A DNA stretch of 59,192 bases from Caldilineaceae bacterium (GCA_018003515.1 JAGNDO010000015.1:37773-96964); one strand, 5' to 3'. Shown: positions 27,645-37,183, counted from the first letter of the stretch. Notes: generated from the sequence alone by a model not told the origin. Numbers and translations: made by a program.

Positions 27645-28460
27645 TCATTCCTCCATGAAGCCTTGGGCGGCCAGATAGTCCAGGAAGGTTTTGGCGTAGC
27701 CCAGGTGGGAATCCCGGGTGTATTTGACCACGGCGTAGATCTGGGCCAAATTGGTCACGCCCGCTTCCTGCACCATGCGGCGCAGACCCGGGTTGGCCAT
27801 ATACCGGTCCCAGCCTTTTACATCTCGCTCCCGGTAGACCTGGCGGATGCGCTCGTCGCTGTATGCCTGGTAGGTTTCGTGGTGGACCAACCCGTCCAGG
27901 GGCAGGCGATCCCGGGGGGCCGGGTCTTCGGCGGGCCAGCCCAGGGAGAAGCCGGCCACGGGGACGACATTTTCGGGCAGTTTGAGGATGCGCCCGATCT
28001 GGTCGCAGTTGGCCAGGGTGCTGCCCATGTAGCAGATGCCCAGCCCACGGGCCTCCGCGGCCAGGGCTACGTTTTGCGAGACCAGGATGGCGTCGATAGC
28101 GGCCACCATAAAGCTGAAAATGTTGTTGAAGTTGGTGTCCGGGGCATCGTTCAACCGCAGCCAGTGGCGCATGCGGCCAAAGTCGGCGCAGAAGGTGAGC
28201 AACACGGGCGCGTCCAGCACCATGTTCTGCTCCATGTGGGGCACATAGAGTTGCTCCCGCAGGCCCCGGTCACGGGTGGCGATGATGGAATAGGTCTGCA
28301 TGTTGCCCGACGACGACGCCCGCACCCCCGCGGTCAGGATCTCGGTGAGCAGATCATCCGGCACGGGGTCGGGGCGATATTGGCGGATGGAGCGGTGGGT
28401 GTTGATCTGGTCGAGCAGATCCGTGGGGTCGAACACGGAAGGGCTTGGGGCAAGGGTCAT
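27645..28460 (-). CDS. Nitroreductase-family flavoprotein (NfsA-like)
   Basis: A 271-residue FMN-dependent oxidoreductase. The N-terminal HRSIRQYRPDPVP and SSSGNMQTYSII are FMN-binding signatures; AEARGLGICYMGSTLAN and VAGFSLGWPAEDP continue the fold, and an extended C-terminal arm (RDVKGWDRYMANPG) fits the NfsA/FRP group that uses NADPH. The substrate is unknown. The start overlaps the stop of the GNAT gene by four bases (ATGA), so the two are translationally coupled. Confidence 0.9.
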   Translation of the reverse strand: MTLAPSPSVFDPTDLLDQINTHRSIRQYRPDPVPDDLLTEILTAGVRASSSGNMQTYSIIATRDRGLREQLYVPHMEQNMVLDAPVLLTFCADFGRMRHWLRLNDAPDTNFNNIFSFMVAAIDAILVSQNVALAAEARGLGICYMGSTLANCDQIGRILKLPENVVPVAGFSLGWPAEDPAPRDRLPLDGLVHHETYQAYSDERIRQVYRERDVKGWDRYMANPGLRRMVQEAGVTNLAQIYAVVKYTRDSHLGYAKTFLDYLAAQGFMEE

Positions 28461-29194
28461 GGTGTCTCCACATCATCGGTGTATTGAATGGCTGCAATCT
28501 TGATAGTGCGCCGAAGGACAAAGCCCAGATGCTCGTACAGGCCCACGGCCCTGGCGTTGGCGGAATCCACATGCAAAAACGAGAGGATTCCCCGCTCGAA
28601 ATTTGTCTTGACCAACCGGGTGACCAGATGGGAGGCGTAGCCCTTGCCCAGGTGGTCGGGATGGGTGCAGATGGCGCTGAGCTCCCGATAGCCGGGCAGG
28701 CACGCCCGTTCTCCGGCCATGGACACAAGCTGGCCCGCCACCCGGACGCCGAAATAGCGGCCCATCTCCACCGTGCGGGGCATGAAGGGGCCGGGCTGGG
28801 CCAACGCCACCAGAGCCATCATCTCTTCCGCATCCGCCAAGCCGAGGATCACCACCTGCGTGTCGGCATTGCCTGGGGCCAGTGGCCTATCTGCCGGGGG
28901 CTGGGGGCAGATCATCTGCAAGCCAGTGCCGCCAAAGACGAACTGCCACGGCGCTGGGAAGGGAGATGCGAAGCCCCATCCGCCCACCATTTCGCCGGGC
29001 GCCACGATCTGCTTCAGCGCAGCATACCCCGCCTCGTCAACATGGGCCAAGGCCACAATCGGCGACATTTGCGCCGGATAGCGCCGGGCGTGTTCGTCCC
29101 CGATGGCGAAATGGGCATGCTCCGTGGTCAGCGCGTGCCAGAACGGATTGTCGAGCAGGGGGTGGTTCGGGTCACTGGCGGTCGGTTTAGGCAT
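28457..29194 (-). CDS. GNAT-family N-acetyltransferase
   Basis: A 245-residue protein with a GNAT domain in the C-terminal half: ELSAICTHPDHLGKGYASHL (acetyl-CoA binding motif A) and VDSANARAVGLYEHLGFVLRR (motif B), the FR47-like form. The N-terminal half looks like a degenerate second GNAT-like or substrate domain. The acceptor substrate is unknown. The ATG is followed by the nitroreductase gene, with a four-base overlap at its end. Confidence 0.88.
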   Translation of the reverse strand: MPKPTASDPNHPLLDNPFWHALTTEHAHFAIGDEHARRYPAQMSPIVALAHVDEAGYAALKQIVAPGEMVGGWGFASPFPAPWQFVFGGTGLQMICPQPPADRPLAPGNADTQVVILGLADAEEMMALVALAQPGPFMPRTVEMGRYFGVRVAGQLVSMAGERACLPGYRELSAICTHPDHLGKGYASHLVTRLVKTNFERGILSFLHVDSANARAVGLYEHLGFVLRRTIKIAAIQYTDDVETP

Positions 29195-29247
29195 TGAGGA
29201 CTCCTATTGAAATGGTGTGTTTAGGCTGAGTTGGGCGACACAATCCG

Positions 29248-29379
29248 CCGGGGGCTGAAGCGCTCCGGCTGGTCAGAGAAACCCGATGAATCGGGTTGGG
29301 TGTAAGCCAGTCCATTCTTCAAGTCAGCCCGATTCATCGGGCTTGTTGTGTCCAGCCGGGGCGCTTCAGCCCCCAGCGG
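29248..29379. repeat. Nested palindrome (GGGGGCTGAAGCG)
   Basis: The outer arms GGGGGCTGAAGCGC and GGCGCTTCAGCCCCC enclose two smaller hairpins, AACCCGATGAATCGGGTT and GCCCGATTCATCGGGC. It occupies the whole gap between the GNAT gene and arfB. Confidence 0.85.
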
Positions 29380-29383
29380 TTTC

Positions 29384-29803
29384 TCACCCGTCCACACTCC
29401 CTCGCAGCTTTTTTATCGCACCTCTCTGCTTCTTCTTTTCAATGCGTTTGCGCTTGGCCGAGCGGCTGGGACGGGTGGGGCGACGACGTTTGGGCACGAC
29501 GGCGACCGTGCGCACCAGTTGTTGCAGACGGCTCAGGGCCTCGGCCCGGTTCTGCTCCTGGCGACGGCTGCTCTGGGCCTTGATCACCACCACCCCGTCC
29601 TGGGTGATGCGCTGATCGCTGATGGCCAGCAATCGCTCCTTGATCTCATCGGGCAGAGACGAGGCGGCGATGTCGTAGCGCAGTTGGATGGCCGAGGCTA
29701 CCTTGTTGACGTTCTGCCCGCCCGCGCCCTGGGAGCGCACGGCGTCAAACTGGATCTCCGCCAGGGGGATGGTCAGCCGGTTGGTGATGTGGAGCAGGCT
29801 CAT
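29384..29803 (-). CDS. arfB: Alternative ribosome-rescue peptidyl-tRNA hydrolase ArfB
   Basis: A 139-residue release-factor-like protein: the GGQ catalytic motif in RSQGAGGQNVNKVASAI and a highly basic C-terminal tail (KRRRPTRPSRSAKRKRIEKK) that enters the empty mRNA channel of stalled ribosomes. Together with smpB at 20197 this gives two rescue routes in one window. The ATG at 29803 overlaps the stop of the upstream gene (ATGA). Confidence 0.95.
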   Translation of the reverse strand: MSLLHITNRLTIPLAEIQFDAVRSQGAGGQNVNKVASAIQLRYDIAASSLPDEIKERLLAISDQRITQDGVVVIKAQSSRRQEQNRAEALSRLQQLVRTVAVVPKRRRPTRPSRSAKRKRIEKKKQRGAIKKLRGSVDG

Positions 29804-30330
29804 GGTCGGTTCCGCCAGTAGAGCAGGGTGCTGCCATCGGTGAAACCAATGGGGACCAGCGCACCCAATCCAAACAGGAAGACGTTGAGCAACCCGAACC
29901 CCGTCACCCAAGCACCCGGAATATTGCCCATCAGAACCCCCACGGCGATGGCGACTAGCCCAAACGTGGCGCTGAGAATCGGGCCGCCGGCCGCCCGGCG
30001 CATGTGGACCGCCGCCGGCAGTTCGCCCTCATCCGCCGGATAGAGGGATCTGCCAAGGATGAACAAAAAGCCCAGCCGGATGCCGGTCATGGGATAGCCG
30101 GTGCGCTTGGCAGCCAGCGCATGACCCAGGTTGTGCAGGATCTCCGAGAACCAATAGAGTAGGGTGCCCAGCAATCCGCCGCCCAGCGCGGCCAGGGGCG
30201 ACATGGCGGCAAAAAGCGCCAGCCCCAAACCGATCAGCCCGGTGAGCAGGGCGCAGCCGATCCAAAACCCGGGCGTGATGGATAGGTCCAGCCCGGCGAA
30301 ACGGCCTATTGATGTTGAGTTGGATGACAT
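29800..30330 (-). CDS. Site-2-protease (M50)-like membrane protein, degenerate active site
   Basis: A 176-residue polytopic membrane protein with the layout of a small M50 peptidase: about five hydrophobic segments, a first zinc-motif helix reading SEILHNLGHALAAKRTGY and a later VPIGFTDGSTLLYW resembling the second (PxxxxDG) motif. The canonical HExxH is HNLGH: both His residues remain but the catalytic Glu is Asn. Metal binding may persist while peptidase activity is doubtful. AAGGAG lies before ATG 30330. It is coupled to arfB by a four-base overlap. Confidence 0.75.
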   Translation of the reverse strand: MSSNSTSIGRFAGLDLSITPGFWIGCALLTGLIGLGLALFAAMSPLAALGGGLLGTLLYWFSEILHNLGHALAAKRTGYPMTGIRLGFLFILGRSLYPADEGELPAAVHMRRAAGGPILSATFGLVAIAVGVLMGNIPGAWVTGFGLLNVFLFGLGALVPIGFTDGSTLLYWRNRP

Positions 30331-30375
30331 GATGGCTCCTTGAGAAAGACCCACAAATAGACCACGGATTCGGAT

Positions 30376-30473
30376 CTCGCTCCCACGCTCCGCGTGGGAG
30401 CGGCTTTTCGGCGCTCTGCGCCGAGGGACGCCGGAGCGTCCAAGGGCATTCCCACGCGGAGCGTGGGAACGAG
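30376..30473. repeat. TCCCACGCTCCGCGTGGGA-type palindromes
   Basis: Two inverted CTCCCACGCTCCGCGTGGGAG-like stems flank a GGCGCTCTGCGCC stem. This repeat type is widespread in several bacterial phyla. It fills the gap between trmB and the M50-like gene. Confidence 0.85.
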
Positions 30474-30483
30474 GTCAACCTTT

Positions 30484-31287
30484 TTACTTTCGCTGAAAGA
30501 AATAGCTCCAAAAGGGTAGCCCCTTACGTCCGCACCAGGCTTCCCGATGGGTGGGGACGTACGCGCCCAAGCGTTCGGCCAAGGATGGATCGTGGTCGGT
30601 GAAGGCGGGATTTTGGGCCACAAGATAGCGCACGAGTTCGCCGTATTCTTGCACATCACTCTTGAAATGGAGCAGTCCGCCGGGCCGCAGTTTGGCGGCC
30701 AGCAGATCCACAAAAGGCGGCGTGAAGATGCGCTTGATGTGGTGCTGCGCCTTCCACCACGGGTCGGGGAAGAGGACATGCACCATCTCTGCCCGGCCGT
30801 CGGGGATCACCAGGGGCAGGCTGAAGCGAGTGTCGTCGTCGCTGAACCAGAGGTTGTTTAGCTTCATCCGCTCGGCCCGATCCAAGGCCAGACGCACGGC
30901 CTTGGTCTTGACCTCGTAGGCCAGAAAGAGCGTTTCCGGGTGACGGTTGGCCCGATCCAGGATGAAGTCCCCCCGGCCAAAGCCCACCTCGATCTCCAAA
31001 GGCCGATCCCCGGCCAGGTCGGCCCGCCAGCGCGTGCCGTTCCAGCCCCGCTTGTCGTCCAAGGTCAAGCCCCGAAAGAAGGGGCGGTCGATTCCCCAGG
31101 GGGGCAGCAGATTCGATCCGGGGCGCTGCCGGGGATCCCCACCCAGCAAGCCCTTGCCCGCGGCCCAGTCCGCATAGGCCTGGGCCCGCTCTTCCGGGGT
31201 CAACTCCTCCCAAGCAAAGTCCATCCGCCCTTGGGAAAAGGAGGTGGCGTGGTAGTCGAGGGGGGGTGTCGGTGTTGGGTTTGGCAT
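30484..31287 (-). CDS. trmB: tRNA (guanine-N7-)-methyltransferase
   Basis: A 267-residue SAM-dependent enzyme that makes m7G46 in tRNA. The SAM loop is [14 protein letters not shown], followed by [15 protein letters not shown], the [19 protein letters not shown] signature, [19 protein letters not shown] and a C-terminal SYFFQRK. An N-terminal extension of about 80 residues precedes the methylase. Start 31287 is chosen because the upstream frame reads through TTGATTGG repeats. Confidence 0.93.
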   Translation of the reverse strand: MPNPTPTPPLDYHATSFSQGRMDFAWEELTPEERAQAYADWAAGKGLLGGDPRQRPGSNLLPPWGIDRPFFRGLTLDDKRGWNGTRWRADLAGDRPLEIEVGFGRGDFILDRANRHPETLFLAYEVKTKAVRLALDRAERMKLNNLWFSDDDTRFSLPLVIPDGRAEMVHVLFPDPWWKAQHHIKRIFTPPFVDLLAAKLRPGGLLHFKSDVQEYGELVRYLVAQNPAFTDHDPSLAERLGAYVPTHREAWCGRKGLPFWSYFFQRK

Positions 31288-31296
31288 GGTGGGTTC

Positions 31297-31440
31297 TTTG
31301 TTTGTTGATTGGTTGATTGGCGGGTGGTGGAATGGCGTGATTGGGTGATTGAGCGATTGGGTGATTGGGAGATTGGGAGATTGGGCGGATTCACATGAAC
31401 CCACACTAAAAATCAACCAATCAACCCATCAACAAATCAC
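31297..31440. repeat. TTGATTGG / GATTGGGA composite palindrome
   Basis: Inverted TTGATTGG arms enclose a run of GATTGGGTGATTGAGC octamers. It fills the trmB-crcB gap and touches the 3' end of crcB. Confidence 0.85.
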
Positions 31441-31814
31441 CCAACCACCTTCGCCAAATAGACGCCGAGCAGGGCGCAGATCAGGCCGACCAGGTTGTTT
31501 CCGGCCACGTTGATCAGGGCACCCCACGGGCTGCCGCCTTGAAAGAGGGCGAAGCTCTCCACGGCATAGGAGGAAAAGGTGGTATAGGAGCCGAGAAAAC
31601 CCACGGCCAAAAAGAGACGCAGCTCCGGCGACAAGTTGATCTTGCCCATGCCCAAGGTCAACAGAAAACCCAAAACCAGGCTGCCGGTGACGTTGACCAA
31701 AAAGGTGCCATAGGGATAGGCAGAACCAAAGCGCTCCCCCGCCCACTGGCCGACAAAATAGCGGGCATTGGCCCCCAACGCCGCGCCCAGAGCGATCACA
31801 AGGAATCGATTCAA
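31437..31814 (-). CDS. crcB: Fluoride ion exporter CrcB/Fluc
   Basis: A 125-residue four-helix Fluc channel. GAALGANARYFVGQW, YGTFLVNVTGSLVLGFLL (polar track Asn) and GFLGSYTTFSSYAVE (the phenylalanine/threonine region of the pore) are typical. It acts as an antiparallel dimer; only one copy is present, so a homodimer with dual topology is expected. I looked for a fluoride riboswitch upstream and found none. Confidence 0.95.
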   Translation of the reverse strand: MNRFLVIALGAALGANARYFVGQWAGERFGSAYPYGTFLVNVTGSLVLGFLLTLGMGKINLSPELRLFLAVGFLGSYTTFSSYAVESFALFQGGSPWGALINVAGNNLVGLICALLGVYLAKVVG

Positions 31815-31893
31815 AAGCTCTCACTCTCCCACAAAATTGACAATGGGCCAACCATCCCTATACTGAAACGGCCCGACCACTACCCCCTCCCAA

Positions 31894-31914
31894 CCTCCCC
31901 CAGTTTGGGGGAGG
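31894..31914. terminator. CCTCCCCC hairpin
   Basis: CCTCCCCC-AGTTT-GGGGGAGG between the divergent crcB and CapA-like genes, a strong GC hairpin without a T-tract; its role is uncertain. Confidence 0.4.
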
Positions 31915-31969
31915 AGCCGGATCGACGCAAATATAAGTCCGGTCAACCCTTATTCTACCCATAAATCCT

Positions 31970-33682
31970 ATGACACGTAAACTATTCGCCCTATCACTGC
32001 TGCTGACCGCCCTTTTGCTCCTGGCCGGGTGTGCCAACGCCCAGCCCGTCTTCGTCGCCGTCACGCCCACGCCCAGCCAAACGCCGCCCCCAACCGCTTC
32101 CCCCGCGCCTACCTTCACCCCCACACCCACCCCCGCCCCCATCACCGTGGGGCTGGACCCAGCCTTGCCCGAAATTTATGTCAAACCACTGATGGATCGA
32201 TTGCTCTCCCAGACTCACGTCGAGCTGGCTGGGCAGAGTCACCCGTTGGTTTTGGTTGAAAAGGAAGACAACGGGACTGTTCAAGTCATTGTCGGCTTCA
32301 CTTCCCTTTCCCTGGCTGGGGAGGTGGTGGCCGAGCGCTTCTACGCCCTGGCGGCCCCCTTCGCCACGGTGCCGGATGGCGCGCCCCTGGCCGAGGTCAT
32401 GGCCCGCTGGCAGGGCACAAACCCGAACCCGCTGATCATCAGCGAATACGCCGGCGTGGATCTCTCCGCCATCTTGGGCGAAACGGCCCTCCCCCCCACC
32501 CAGGCCATGACCTTGCCCGTGGACCTGGCCGCCACACCCGGTGCCTGGGCCATCCTGCCCTTCCAGGAATTGGACCCCAGCTTCAAGGTTCTGCACATCG
32601 ACGGGGTGAACGTCCTCGACAATCAACTGGACCCGGCCACCTATGCCCTGGCCGTGGCCGTCAGCGTCACCGGCGAGAGCGAGGCCGCTAAAGCCGTGGC
32701 GGATCTCCTGGCCGGGGCCATTCAACCCGTCACCAACCGGGATGCGTCCCGGCTCACCAGCCTGATCATGACCGGGGTCACCGCCATGTCCCGAGGCACG
32801 GCAGAGGTGATGGAGGCCAAGGGATACGACTATCCGGCCCTGGTGATCTCTGACACATTGGCCGCGGCGGACATTACCCATGTCAGCAACGAGGTGCCCT
32901 TTATCGACGGCTGCGAGGTTATGAACTATTCCAACCAGTTGCAACTGTGCAGCGACTACCCCTATTTGGCCGCCCTGGAAGCCATCGGCACAGACATTGT
33001 GGGGTTGAGCGGCAACCACGTCAACGACTTTGGCCGGGACGGCGCGGTGGAGTCCATCACCTTTTACCGGGACCACAACATCCCCATCTACGGCAGCGGC
33101 ATGAACCTGGACGAGGCCTGCGCCCCCCTGCTCTGGGAGGACCACGGCAACACCTTCGCCTTCATCGCCGTGCTGGCCTGGGATCCGCCCGCATCCTGGG
33201 CCACGGACAGCCTGCCCGGCACCTGCTATTACTACGATCACAAGGATCGGGTGCTGGACATGATCAGCCAACTGCGGGACGAGGTGGACGTGGTCTCCGT
33301 GGAGATCCAATATTTCGAGACCTACACCCCCTACCCCACCTATCAACAGGTCTACGAGTTCCGGGAGATCCGGGAGGCCGGGGCGCAGATCATGACCGGG
33401 GTGCAGAGCCACGTGCCCCAGGCAATGGAAGCCTATAGCGCACAGGAGGTCGGCGGGGCCGGCATCATCGTCTATGGCCTGGGCAATCTCTTCTTCGACC
33501 AAATGCAGCAATGGTCCACCCGCACAGAACTCTACGCCCGGCACACCATCTACGCAGGGCGGCTGATCAGCACAGAGATCCTCACGGGCATCCTCGAAGA
33601 CTTCGCCCAACCCCGCTGGGCCACGCCGGAAGAACGAGCGGATTTGTTGCGCACGATCTTTGAGGCTGCGCCGGAACGGTAG
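31970..33682 (+). CDS. CapA/PgsA-like lipoprotein (metallophosphatase-type)
   Basis: A 570-residue lipoprotein: signal peptide with lipobox LLLAGC (Cys ~21), a Thr/Pro-rich linker (TPTPSQTPPPTASPAPTFTP), an N-terminal substrate-binding-like domain (about 55-265) and a CapA-type domain (about 270-530). The latter shows FIDGCEVMNYSNQ, IVGLSGNHVNDFGRDGA, FIAVLAWDPP, VVSVEIQY and VYGLGNLFFDQM. CapA proteins are linked to poly-gamma-glutamate or capsule export and are structurally related to metallophosphatases. The Asp/His pattern is present (GNHVND). No capB/capC neighbours, so the role is open. Confidence 0.85.
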   Translation: MTRKLFALSLLLTALLLLAGCANAQPVFVAVTPTPSQTPPPTASPAPTFTPTPTPAPITVGLDPALPEIYVKPLMDRLLSQTHVELAGQSHPLVLVEKEDNGTVQVIVGFTSLSLAGEVVAERFYALAAPFATVPDGAPLAEVMARWQGTNPNPLIISEYAGVDLSAILGETALPPTQAMTLPVDLAATPGAWAILPFQELDPSFKVLHIDGVNVLDNQLDPATYALAVAVSVTGESEAAKAVADLLAGAIQPVTNRDASRLTSLIMTGVTAMSRGTAEVMEAKGYDYPALVISDTLAAADITHVSNEVPFIDGCEVMNYSNQLQLCSDYPYLAALEAIGTDIVGLSGNHVNDFGRDGAVESITFYRDHNIPIYGSGMNLDEACAPLLWEDHGNTFAFIAVLAWDPPASWATDSLPGTCYYYDHKDRVLDMISQLRDEVDVVSVEIQYFETYTPYPTYQQVYEFREIREAGAQIMTGVQSHVPQAMEAYSAQEVGGAGIIVYGLGNLFFDQMQQWSTRTELYARHTIYAGRLISTEILTGILEDFAQPRWATPEERADLLRTIFEAAPER

Positions 33683-33686
33683 AAGA

Positions 33687-33757
33687 ATATCGAGTATCGT
33701 GTATCGAGTATTTTGTCTGGCAAGCGACCAAAAATACTCGATACACGATACTCGATA
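33687..33757. repeat. ATCGAGTATCG inverted repeat
   Basis: Arms 33687-33714 and 33731-33757 are reverse complements around a ~16-base spacer. It lies between the convergent CapA-like and AIM24-like genes and probably acts as a transcript end hairpin. Confidence 0.9.
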
Positions 33758-33759
33758 GA

Positions 33760-34434
33760 TCACCCGCCCGCGCTGCTCTGGCTCGTCTTCGCCACCGTGC
33801 GCTTCAGCGTCTGCAACAGCACCCGGCCCGGCCCGGTGAGCCGGGTGAGGAAGAGGCCCTCGCCGCTGAAGAGGGCCTTGCGGCAGCCGCCCACCCCTTG
33901 GATGTCATAGTCCACCTCCGCGCTGAAGGCGGCCAAATTGCCCGTGCTGACCAAAATCTGCTGCCCCTCGGCCAGGCGGATCTCGTCAAAGTCCCCGCTG
34001 CCGTGGATCAGCACCTTGCCCTGGCCGGAGAGCTGTTGCAGAAACAACCCCGCCCCGCCAAACAAGGCCGCCCCAGCCCGCCGGGCCACGGTCACGGAGA
34101 TATCCACATCCGCGCCCCAGGCGGCCAGGAAGGAGCCCCGGGTGGTCAACACCGCCCCATCGGTCTCCAGATCCCACTCGGTGATGTGACCGGGCTGGTT
34201 GGCCGCCAGCAGCACATATTGGTTCGCCTCCTCCGTGCTGAAATAGGTCAAGGCCACCCCTTCGCCGGACAACATGCGCCGGGCCGCCCCACCCATGCCG
34301 CCGGGCACCTTCAACACCCACTGCATGCCCTGAGAATAGGCCATCAACGACCCCTTGCTGGCCCAGGCAAACTCCCCTGGCTGCAAATCCAGCCGAGCCT
34401 TCTGGGCAATTTCACCCGCAATCGTGTACTTCAT
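33760..34434 (-). CDS. AIM24 / TIGR00266-like family protein
   Basis: A 224-residue double beta-sandwich protein. GGCRKALFSGEGLFLTRLTGPG at the C-terminal half and GAALFGGAGLFLQQLSGQGK earlier are the glycine-rich signatures of the AIM24/TIGR00266 family. Mitochondrial AIM24 supports inner-membrane organisation; the bacterial role is unknown. AAAGGAGATTGTC precedes ATG 34434. Confidence 0.88.
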   Translation of the reverse strand: MKYTIAGEIAQKARLDLQPGEFAWASKGSLMAYSQGMQWVLKVPGGMGGAARRMLSGEGVALTYFSTEEANQYVLLAANQPGHITEWDLETDGAVLTTRGSFLAAWGADVDISVTVARRAGAALFGGAGLFLQQLSGQGKVLIHGSGDFDEIRLAEGQQILVSTGNLAAFSAEVDYDIQGVGGCRKALFSGEGLFLTRLTGPGRVLLQTLKRTVAKTSQSSAGG

Positions 34435-34454
34435 GACAATCTCCTTTGGTTGAA

Positions 34455-34561
34455 AAAAATAGGCCACGGATGACACGGATTTGACGGATAAAACGGATTT
34501 TTCTTTTTGAAAAAGATCCGTATTTTATCCGTTTGATCCGTCAAATCCGTGGCCTATTTTT
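34455..34561. repeat. Long palindrome, CGGATTTGACGGAT type
   Basis: The left arm AATAGGCCACGGAT... and the right arm ...ATCCGTGGCCTATT are reverse complements over about 45 bases around a TTCTTTTTGAAAAAG loop. It separates the AIM24-like and glgC-like genes. Confidence 0.9.
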
Positions 34562-34573
34562 GGCTTTTCGGCC

Positions 34574-35833
34574 TTAGCGGGGGTCTTTGCCCACGCTGGT
34601 GCCGCTTTTGATCTTTTTGCGCTTGCCAAAGGCCGAGTCGCCGCACTCCGAGTGGACGACTACGTTGCGGCCCAGTTCCATGCCCTCGGGGACCACGCTG
34701 TTTTTGCCCACCAGGGTGATGCCCGTGTTGAACTTGTCGGGCATTTCGGTGTTGGGCCGGTTGTCATCCCCATGCCCCACCTTGGCCCCCGCGCCGATGA
34801 CCACACCCTTGTCGATGATGCAGCGGTCGATCACGGCGTCCGCGCCGATCACCACATCGTTGAGGATCACACTGTCCCGCACAATTGCTCCGGCGGCCAC
34901 CTGCACGCCGGGGGAGAGGACGCTGCGCACCACCGTGCCGTTGACCCGGCAGCCGTTGGAGATCAGGTTGCCGTCCACGCTGGCGCTGGGGCCGATCTTG
35001 ACCGGAGCCCGCTCTTCGGATTTGGTATGCACAATCCAATTGGGATCGTACAGATTGAGGGCCGGGTCTTCGGAAAGCAGACTCATGTTGGCTTCCCAAT
35101 AGGCCTGCACCGTGCCCACGTCCGCCCAATAGCCGGGGAAGGTGTAGGTGTAGAGGCTGCGCTTGTCCGCCAGCATGGCCGGCACCACGTCTCGGCCAAA
35201 GTCCACATGCTCCGTGCCTTTGAGGATCTCCAACAGCACATCCTTGCGGAAGATGTAGACGCCCATGCTGGCCAGGGTGCCCCGGGTGCGCTTGGGCTTC
35301 TCTTCAAAGCTCTGCAAACGGTCGTCCGCCCCGATGTTGACGATGCCGAAGCGGTGGGCCTCGTGGGGGTTGACCCGGCGCACGGCCAGGGTGACTTCGG
35401 CTTTGTTCTGGATATGCTGGCGGATCATGGGCCGATAGTCCATGAGGTAGATGTGGTCTCCGGCCAGGATCAGCACATGATCTTCGTGCTGCATCTCCAC
35501 AAAGTCCAGGTTGCGGCGCACGGCGTCCGCGGTGCCGGTTTGCCAGCCGCCATAAGTGCCGCCCTGATAGGGCTGCAACAGGCGCACGCCCCCGGTGGCC
35601 CGGTCCAGATCCCAGGGCTTGCCGATGCCGATGTGATCGTTGAGGCTGCGGGGCTTGTATTGGGTCAACACGGCCACATTGTAGATGTCGCTGTTGACAC
35701 AGTTGCTCAGGGAAAAGTCGATAATCCGAAACTTGCCGCCGAAATGCACCGCCGGCTCCGACCGAATCTCTGTCAAAATGCTCATGCTGGGGCTGGAGCC
35801 ACCGGCCATGATCATTGCCATTGCGTTTGCCAT
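34574..35833 (-). CDS. GlgC-like protein with degenerate pyrophosphorylase loop
   Basis: A 419-residue paralogue of the adjacent GlgC, with complete Rossmann-like nucleotidyltransferase and left-handed beta-helix domains (hexapeptide region from about 290). The nucleotide-binding signature is altered: where the neighbour has [17 protein letters not shown], this one has [17 protein letters not shown], losing the catalytic Arg (Ser16) and the Lys of RxKP (Glu26). GDHIYKMDY is GDHIYLMDY. In Firmicutes a comparable inactive subunit, GlgD, pairs with GlgC; by analogy this may be a regulatory ADP-glucose pyrophosphorylase subunit. GAGGACAC lies before the ATG at 35833. Confidence 0.85.
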   Translation of the reverse strand: MANAMAMIMAGGSSPSMSILTEIRSEPAVHFGGKFRIIDFSLSNCVNSDIYNVAVLTQYKPRSLNDHIGIGKPWDLDRATGGVRLLQPYQGGTYGGWQTGTADAVRRNLDFVEMQHEDHVLILAGDHIYLMDYRPMIRQHIQNKAEVTLAVRRVNPHEAHRFGIVNIGADDRLQSFEEKPKRTRGTLASMGVYIFRKDVLLEILKGTEHVDFGRDVVPAMLADKRSLYTYTFPGYWADVGTVQAYWEANMSLLSEDPALNLYDPNWIVHTKSEERAPVKIGPSASVDGNLISNGCRVNGTVVRSVLSPGVQVAAGAIVRDSVILNDVVIGADAVIDRCIIDKGVVIGAGAKVGHGDDNRPNTEMPDKFNTGITLVGKNSVVPEGMELGRNVVVHSECGDSAFGKRKKIKSGTSVGKDPR

Positions 35834-35856
35834 AGTTTGTGTCCTCGCTATGAAAA

Positions 35857-35918
35857 AATCTCTCAATCTCCTAATCTCAGCGTGAGATTGGGAGATTAAG
35901 CAATTGGGCGATTGGTGG
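35857..35918. repeat. GAGATTGG palindrome between glgC genes
   Basis: TCTCAATCTCCTAATCTCA and TGAGATTGGGAGATTA form a hairpin, followed by further degenerate octamers. Confidence 0.85.
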
Positions 35919-35923
35919 ATGGA

Positions 35924-37183
35924 TTAGATGGTTTTGCCGTCGGCCACAACCCCGTCGTCGGGGAAGTGAGATTCGTCCCGGTCACTGTTGATCAGCACAT
36001 TGCCGCCGATCTTGGCCTGGTCCGGGATGATGGCGCCCTTGCCGATCACGGTGATGCCCAAGGTCAGCTTGTCGGGCATCTGCTCGTTGACCGGCACATC
36101 CGGGCCGCCATTGCCGATCTCGGCCCCGGCCCCGATATGGACATCCTTGTCCACCACCACCTTGTCCAGCATGGCCCCCGGTCCAATCCACACATCGTTC
36201 ATGACCACGCTGTCCCGCACCACCGCGCCCGGGCTGACATAGACACCGGGACTGAGCATACTGTTCACCACCAGCCCCCGCACCACACAGCCGTTGGAGA
36301 TCATGCTGTTGACCACCTTGGCCTGGGGGCCCATCTTGACCGGCGGGCGCTCTTCGGATTTGGTGCGGATGGGCCAGTTGTCCGTGTAGAGATCCAGGGC
36401 CGTGTCGGGCTTGAGCAATTCCAAATTGGTGGCCCAATAGGAGTCGATGGTGCCCACGTCCACCCAATAGCCCTCAAATTTATAGGCCATGATCTTGTCC
36501 CCGCCGGCGAGCATGGCCGGGATCACATGGTTGCCAAAGTCCGTGCGGGGACTCTCCTTGCTGCCTTCGGTCAGCCGCTGGACCAGGCTCTGGGTGTTGA
36601 AAATGTAGATGCCCATGCTGGCCAGGTTGCCCTTGTCCCGGTTCTTGGGCTTCTCGTGGAACTCCACAATGCGGTTTTCTTCGTTGACCGTCATGATCCC
36701 AAAGCGGCTGGCCTCTTCCAGGGGCACGGGCATGACGGCAATGGTGAGGTCCGCGCCCGATTCCGCATGGTTCTCCAGCATGAGTTGGTAATCCATCTTG
36801 TAGATATGGTCGCCGGACAGGATGATCACCGTGTCCGCGCCGGACTCCTGAATGAAATTGAGGTTCTGGGCGATGGCGTCCGCGGTACCGGCGTACCAAT
36901 CCTGGCCTTGGCGGGCCTGATAGGGCTGCAACAGACGCACGCCGCCCCGGCTGCGGTCCAGATCCCAGGGCTTGCCGATGGCGATGTGGTCGTTGAGGCT
37001 GTGGGGGCGATATTGGGTGAGGATGCCCACGGTGTAAATGCCGCTGTTGACACAGTTGCTCAGGGTAAAGTCAATAATGCGGAATTTGCCTGCAAAGGGA
37101 ACGGCCGGTTTTGCCCGTTTTTCGGACAAGACCGTGAGCCGCGACCCTTCACCGCCGGCGAGAATCATTGCGATCGTTTTCAT
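35924..37183 (-). CDS. glgC: Glucose-1-phosphate adenylyltransferase
   Basis: ADP-glucose pyrophosphorylase, committing glucose-1-phosphate to glycogen. It has 419 residues. The intact N-terminal loop [21 protein letters not shown] precedes [33 protein letters not shown] (catalytic Asp) and EFHEKPKNR (glucose-1-phosphate site), then a C-terminal beta-helix. It lies upstream of the degenerate paralogue on the same strand, so both subunits are likely made from one transcript driven by the promoter at 37289-37317. Confidence 0.95.
   Translation of the reverse strand: MKTIAMILAGGEGSRLTVLSEKRAKPAVPFAGKFRIIDFTLSNCVNSGIYTVGILTQYRPHSLNDHIAIGKPWDLDRSRGGVRLLQPYQARQGQDWYAGTADAIAQNLNFIQESGADTVIILSGDHIYKMDYQLMLENHAESGADLTIAVMPVPLEEASRFGIMTVNEENRIVEFHEKPKNRDKGNLASMGIYIFNTQSLVQRLTEGSKESPRTDFGNHVIPAMLAGGDKIMAYKFEGYWVDVGTIDSYWATNLELLKPDTALDLYTDNWPIRTKSEERPPVKMGPQAKVVNSMISNGCVVRGLVVNSMLSPGVYVSPGAVVRDSVVMNDVWIGPGAMLDKVVVDKDVHIGAGAEIGNGGPDVPVNEQMPDKLTLGITVIGKGAIIPDQAKIGGNVLINSDRDESHFPDDGVVADGKTI

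Noticed and set aside
31815-31969. Fluoride riboswitch upstream of crcB
   Set aside because: The short leader on the minus strand has no recognisable conserved crcB-motif segments.
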